DNA from: Christensenella sp. UBA1260
GTDB lineage: Bacteria > Bacillota > Clostridia > Christensenellales > CAG-917
Direction: 5' to 3'
Assembly: GCA_002308155.1 (NCBI GenBank)
Contig: DBVQ01000041.1
Span: 19,076-44,525, forward strand
DNA length: 25,450 bases
The notes below the pieces were generated by a model. That model was given only the letters and a program-made list of their open reading frames with translations, was not told where the DNA came from and made no database searches. Shown piece after piece: positions 22,958 through 25,450 of the stretch. Each line of letters begins with the position of its first letter. Within the stretch, counting starts at the first letter, position 1. The position numbers were made by a program, and so were the translations under genes.

Positions 22958-23686
22958 ATGAAAAACTTTTTTATAACCGTTCACGAAACGGATGAAAGGA
23001 TGTATTATCTCAAAACTCTGCTCAAGGGCAAAAAGGCTGATGTCCCTACGCACGTATATGCACCCAATATAATCGTGGATACGCGCGTACTTGAAGATAT
23101 TGAAGACGGTGCTTATGTCTTTTGCGGCAGGACAAATGAAGAGGCGGAACTTCTTGCAAACAGCCGAAATATCACACTTGACGTTTATTCAAAGGACGAG
23201 AAGTTTCAGTCTATCAACTCTCGCCTGACCGCGGAAGGTGCTCTCAAAATCATCCTTGAAAAGACTGTAAAGGGGCTTTTTGATTTGAACGTTCTTGTCA
23301 TAGGTTTCGGCAGAACGGGCGCAGCCGTAGCGCGCATTTTGAGCGATAATGGAGCAAAATTGACCGTCGCTTCAAGTTCGTCAGTGCGGCAAGCATACGC
23401 AATTGCAGAGCACGTCATACAGCCCAAAAGCTTTGATTTTGCACCATATGACGTCATTGTAAACACCGTGCCCAAGCCAATAATCACTGACAAGGACACG
23501 ATGACTCTCGCGGACGGCACACTCTACATTGACCTCGCATCAACGAGCGCAATCAACCTTGAATATGCACGTTATCTCGGCGCGGATGCAAGTTTATATC
23601 CGGCTCTCCCCGCCAAAATCGCGCCATTCAGCGCGGGAAAAGCCATATTTGACTACATACAGGAGGTATTATGGAAAACAAAATAA
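22958..23686 (+). CDS. dpaA: Dipicolinate synthase subunit A
   Basis: With DpaB it oxidises the DapA product to dipicolinic acid in the mother cell, for loading into the spore core. The 242-residue protein has a Rossmann fold with GFGRTG (116-121), then LTVASSSS, the YDVIVNTVP segment and IDLAS, with the closing motif ALPAKIAPFSAGKAI, all as in SpoVFA. It is about 55 residues shorter than the Bacillus protein; the shortening is in the N-terminal domain. The open frame extends to 22820 but that part overlaps the divergent ATPase gene, so ATG 22958 is used; it has no clear ribosome site. The 3' end overlaps dpaB by 16 bases. Confidence 0.88.
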   Translation: MKNFFITVHETDERMYYLKTLLKGKKADVPTHVYAPNIIVDTRVLEDIEDGAYVFCGRTNEEAELLANSRNITLDVYSKDEKFQSINSRLTAEGALKIILEKTVKGLFDLNVLVIGFGRTGAAVARILSDNGAKLTVASSSSVRQAYAIAEHVIQPKSFDFAPYDVIVNTVPKPIITDKDTMTLADGTLYIDLASTSAINLEYARYLGADASLYPALPAKIAPFSAGKAIFDYIQEVLWKTK

Positions 23687-24246
23687 AACTCGGACTTTGC
23701 GTGACAGGCTCTTTCTGCACGTTCACAAATACGCTCAAAATGGTGGATGAACTGATAACACTTGGTTATGACATAACCCCCGTTTTCAGCTACAACGTCG
23801 CAACTCTTGACACACGCTTCTTAAAACAGGCGGATTTTGAAAGACTAATTGTGCAAAAGACAGGCAAAACGCCTGTAAAAACAATCCCCGATGCCGAGCC
23901 TTTCGGCACAAAAAATGCGGTTGATATCATGCTCGTTGCACCCTGCACAGGCAATACGCTTGCAAAACTCGCAAACGGCATCACGGACACGCCTGTCACT
24001 TTGGCAGTCAAAGCGCACCTAAGGAACAACCGTCCCGTCGTCATTGCCCTATCTTCCAATGACTCACTTGCCGCAAATGCAAGGAACTTGGGCAGGCTTC
24101 TCAACACCAAAAACTACTATTTTGTCCCATTTGGGCAAGATGCTCCTGACGCAAAACCCAATTCACTCGTCGCAGACCTAGGCTTTGTCCCCAAAACGCT
24201 TGAATATGCCCTAAACGGCAAACAGTTCCAGCCAATTGTGCTCTGA
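23671..24246 (+). CDS. dpaB: Dipicolinate synthase subunit B (flavoprotein-like)
   Basis: Flavoprotein-fold partner of DpaA. The 191-residue length is normal for SpoVFB. Visible features are the N-terminal LGLCVTGSFCTF loop, VAPCTGNTLAKLANGITDTPVTLAVKAHLRNN (in which the PCTGNT loop is typical of the flavoprotein family) and a conserved C-terminal KPNSLVADL region. AGGAGGT precedes the ATG at a 3-nt distance inside the dpaA 3' end, so the subunits are translationally coupled. Presence of both subunits is strong evidence that the organism makes dipicolinate and hence endospores. Confidence 0.94.
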   Translation: MENKIKLGLCVTGSFCTFTNTLKMVDELITLGYDITPVFSYNVATLDTRFLKQADFERLIVQKTGKTPVKTIPDAEPFGTKNAVDIMLVAPCTGNTLAKLANGITDTPVTLAVKAHLRNNRPVVIALSSNDSLAANARNLGRLLNTKNYYFVPFGQDAPDAKPNSLVADLGFVPKTLEYALNGKQFQPIVL

Positions 24247-24263
24247 AATTGTGTCAGTTTACA

Positions 24264-24283
24264 GCGCTTTGTGTAAAAAGCGC
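24264..24283 (+). repeat. Stem-loop after dpaB (no U-tract)
   Basis: GCGCTTT (24264-24270) pairs with AAAGCGC (24277-24283) over a 6-nt loop, 18 nt after the dpaB stop. No T-run follows on plus, so it is not a complete intrinsic terminator; it may stabilise the 3' end. Confidence 0.45.
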
Positions 24284-24312
24284 ACGGAAGAAATGCAAAA
24301 ATCGCGTTATAA

Positions 24313-24350
24313 AACAAAACCTCGCTCTTGCGAGCGAGATTTGTTCATTT
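24313..24350 (+). terminator. Possible terminator of dpaA-dpaB
   Basis: CTCGCTC (24321-24327), loop TTGC, GAGCGAG (24332-24338), with flanking AACAAA and TTTGTT extending the helix, followed by a weak T-rich stretch (TTTGTTCATTT). Part of it is the exact reverse complement of the next hairpin at 24364-24381. Confidence 0.5.
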
Positions 24351-24379
24351 ACGCATAATAGCCTGCGCTCGCAAGAGCG
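24323..24379. repeat. Inverted repeat of two hairpins (14-bp arms)
   Basis: CGCTCTTGCGAGCG (24323-24336) is the exact reverse complement of CGCTCGCAAGAGCG (24366-24379), 29 nt apart. Each arm can also fold on itself; the second forms a 7-bp stem with a GCAA (GNRA) tetraloop (24364-24381). The structures are mutually exclusive. Confidence 0.7.
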
Positions 24380-24387
24380 CAATTCAA

Positions 24388-24456
24388 GCAAAAGTTTGTG
24401 CGAAATACCTGCCTGAGTCCTTTTGTCCTATTGAAGTTCAGCAAACAAACTTTTGC
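24388..24456. repeat. Inverted repeat with 11-bp arms in the intergenic region
   Basis: GCAAAAGTTTG (24388-24398) and CAAACTTTTGC (24446-24456) are perfect inverted repeats enclosing 47 nt. They lie next to the 24323-24379 repeat. The 290-bp stretch from 24247 to 24536 contains no convincing gene. Confidence 0.65.
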
Positions 24457-24469
24457 GCGAAAGCAGCAA

Positions 24470-24512
24470 AAAAAATGACATTAAAAGTAAAGCACTTCCA
24501 AACGGAAGTGCT
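24470..24512 (-). terminator. Terminator of the small lipoprotein gene
   Basis: On the minus strand AGCACTTCC, loop GTTT and GGAAGTGCT (24512-24491) form a perfect 9-bp stem followed by TTACTTTTAATG and then a run of eight T (24477-24470). It begins 25 nt after the stop codon. Confidence 0.7.
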
Positions 24513-24536
24513 TACTCATTTGTCAATTTTTTTGCA

Positions 24537-24911
24537 TTAGCCTGCATCTCTAACGCCTTGCTTTGTGCCAGAAACGACAATCTTGCCAACTTTCTTGACT
24601 GCATATTTACCGTCCTTATCGTCTTTGAGCTCTTCTTTTGCATCGTTGTACGCTTTTTTTGCATCATCAGCATTTTTGTACTTAACTACATATACATATT
24701 CGTTATCTTTAGCATAGTGAATGTCCCATTCAATTGTATTGCTTGAGAAACCGATAGCTCCAATGATATCAGACCCAGAAACGACCTTTGAATAGCCTTT
24801 CTTTTCGAGTCTCTTTTGGTAGTCTTCTTGGTTGCAAGCAACGAGGACTGTGCCAAGAATTGCGACAAGTGCGATAACTGCGATTATAGAAATAATAACC
24901 TTTTTGTTCAT
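24537..24911 (-). CDS. Small secreted lipoprotein
   Basis: A 124-residue protein. Residues 1-25 form a signal peptide with lipobox LVAC (Cys26 lipidated) after MNKKVIISIIAVIALVAIL. The mature part is rich in Lys and Asp; the segment YVVKYKNADDAKKAYNDAKEEL suggests a small alpha/beta fold, but no family is recognised. GGAGG precedes the ATG by about ten nucleotides, and a near-consensus promoter (24948-24976) and a terminator frame the gene as monocistronic. It is likely an extracytoplasmic protein on the membrane surface. Function unknown. Confidence 0.85.
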   Translation of the reverse strand: MNKKVIISIIAVIALVAILGTVLVACNQEDYQKRLEKKGYSKVVSGSDIIGAIGFSSNTIEWDIHYAKDNEYVYVVKYKNADDAKKAYNDAKEELKDDKDGKYAVKKVGKIVVSGTKQGVRDAG

Positions 24912-24947
24912 TTTAAATTCCTCCGAATTTATTTATTTGATAGCAAT

Positions 24948-24976
24948 ATTTTAGCACTTGGCGATACACGTGTCAA
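24948..24976 (-). promoter_or_regulatory. Promoter of the small lipoprotein gene
   Basis: On the minus strand a perfect TTGACA (24976-24971), 17-nt spacer, TAAAAT (24953-24948, 5 of 6). Upstream, from 24977 to 25081, I see no gene. Confidence 0.75.
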
Positions 24977-25081
24977 GATTTTGTTTTCATATGCGCACTT
25001 TTTACTCTCAATATTTTACAAATGTAGCATTTTATTGAGAAAACAGAAATAAAATACAGAAAAACAAGCCTTGATTATTTG

Positions 25082-25174
25082 GATGAGTTGTGCGAAAGGC
25101 GCGTACGTGAGGAGCCTAATGTACATAAGCGTACATGACGCCGAACACCCGCAAGCCTGACAAAGCAAATCGAC
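25082..25174 (+). repeat. Dispersed structured repeat, copy 2
   Basis: 93 bp, same length and ends as copy 1 (GATGA ... CTGACAAAGCAAATCGAC). It holds AGGC/GCCT and ATGTAC/GTACAT (25119-25136) inverted repeats. It is followed by an AT-rich stretch, a run of eight C (25193-25200) and copy 3 in the same orientation 81 bp later. Confidence 0.75.
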
Positions 25175-25255
25175 AACCCATTTATATTTTCACCCCCCCC
25201 AAGGCCATGAGACACGGACTGGGAGGGTATGTCGTATGCCGGGCTGCGCGGTTGA

Positions 25256-25345
25256 GATGAGGTGCACGGAAGATGCGCACGCGACCCGAGCGTACTTGCC
25301 GTACGTGAAGGCGGAGCACCCGCAAATCTGACAAAGCAAATCGAC
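25256..25345 (+). repeat. Dispersed structured repeat, copy 3
   Basis: 90 bp, diverged in the centre but with the same GATGA start and the identical 18-base end shared with copy 2. The central hairpin is now CGTAC-TTGCC-GTACG (25291-25305), so its pairing is kept although the bases changed. In the forward frame this copy is open through to a stop at 25350, whereas copies 1 and 2 both carry a TGA at the equivalent point. Confidence 0.65.
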
Positions 25346-25450
25346 AAATAGCAAGGTTTTTTGGGAACCGGCATCGACATAGTCCGACTTCGGCGTTGCC
25401 GAAGGCATCCGCCTCGTTCGCTTTGGCTACGGACAATTCACTGGATTGTC
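25346..25450. other. Non-coding or repeat-rich end of the window
   Basis: From 25346 to the edge I see no convincing gene. The sequence is more GC-rich than the neighbouring spacers and ends in a perfect inverted repeat, GACAAT/ATTGTC (25432-25450, 7-nt spacer). Minus-strand reading frames cross it and the repeat copies, but they have no ribosome site and their sequence follows the repeat. It may continue the repeat-rich stretch beyond the window. Confidence 0.4.

Noticed and set aside
24328..24540. 70-codon plus-strand frame in the spacer after dpaB
   Set aside because: It runs through the hairpin cluster and the terminator of the opposite gene, with no ribosome site or recognisable protein features.
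25182..25436. Three overlapping minus-strand frames of 72-101 codons at the window end
   Set aside because: They cross repeat copies 2 and 3 with no ribosome site and overlap each other in different frames; the sequence tracks the repeat rather than a protein.
1..25450. CRISPR array, insertion sequence, transposase, tRNA or rRNA gene
   Set aside because: None seen: no regularly spaced identical repeats, no transposase-like protein, and no clover-leaf or rRNA segment recognised; the only dispersed repeat is the 90-bp family.

Overview
The window looks like part of a chromosome from an uncultured, probably gut-associated, endospore-forming clostridial Firmicute. The support is a dipicolinate synthase pair (dpaA-dpaB, a sporulation function), strong GGAGG-type ribosome binding sites, sigma-A-like TTGACA/TATAAT promoters, U-tract terminators, lysine-rich proteins, and a very large BspA/InlB-type surface lipoprotein. 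The exact genus cannot be read from this sequence.

Layout. (1) 1-6896, minus strand: a compact, translationally coupled run of a heterodimeric ABC exporter (6896-3217), malic enzyme and two-subunit class I fumarase (3193-670), followed by a separately controlled DAHP synthase (aroF, cut by the window edge). The aroF leader (486-667) encodes an 18-residue peptide with seven tyrosines, five of them consecutive. An antiterminator segment and an intrinsic terminator follow, which is the layout of ribosome-mediated tyrosine attenuation. (2) 6897-8166: a divergent spacer with AAACTGT/ACAGTTT repeats, then a plus-strand YkvI-like membrane protein. (3) 11566-8075, minus: an uncharacterised three-gene operon (polytopic membrane protein, TPR protein, acidic protein) with a near-consensus promoter and a terminator that lies inside the convergent ykvI-like gene. 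(4) 11666-14546, plus: asd-dapA, then dapB with its own promoter built into the asd-dapA terminator. (5) 20172-14507, minus: a monocistronic 1842-residue lipoprotein with an InlB-B repeat and several LRR_5 blocks. (6) 20248-22869, minus: a PlsC-like acyltransferase joined to a zinc ribbon, with a promoter predicting a nearly leaderless mRNA, and a P-loop ATPase. (7) 22945-24246, plus: dpaA-dpaB with a sigma-K-like -10 element. (8) 24247-25450: an intergenic stretch with nested inverted repeats, a small lipoprotein gene, and two of the three copies of a roughly 90-bp dispersed structured repeat. The third copy is in the 3' UTR of the acyltransferase.

How the genes work together. Asd, DapA and DapB make the lysine/diaminopimelate precursor, and DpaAB diverts the DapA product to spore dipicolinate, so both branches are encoded within 13 kb. 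Malic enzyme and fumarase interconvert fumarate, malate and pyruvate. aroF starts aromatic amino-acid synthesis and seems to be controlled by tyrosine at two levels: attenuation in the leader, and probably allostery through the N-terminal domain of the enzyme. The most noteworthy items are the tyrosine attenuator, the dispersed structured repeat, the promoter inside the dapA terminator, and the uncharacterised membrane/TPR/acidic operon.
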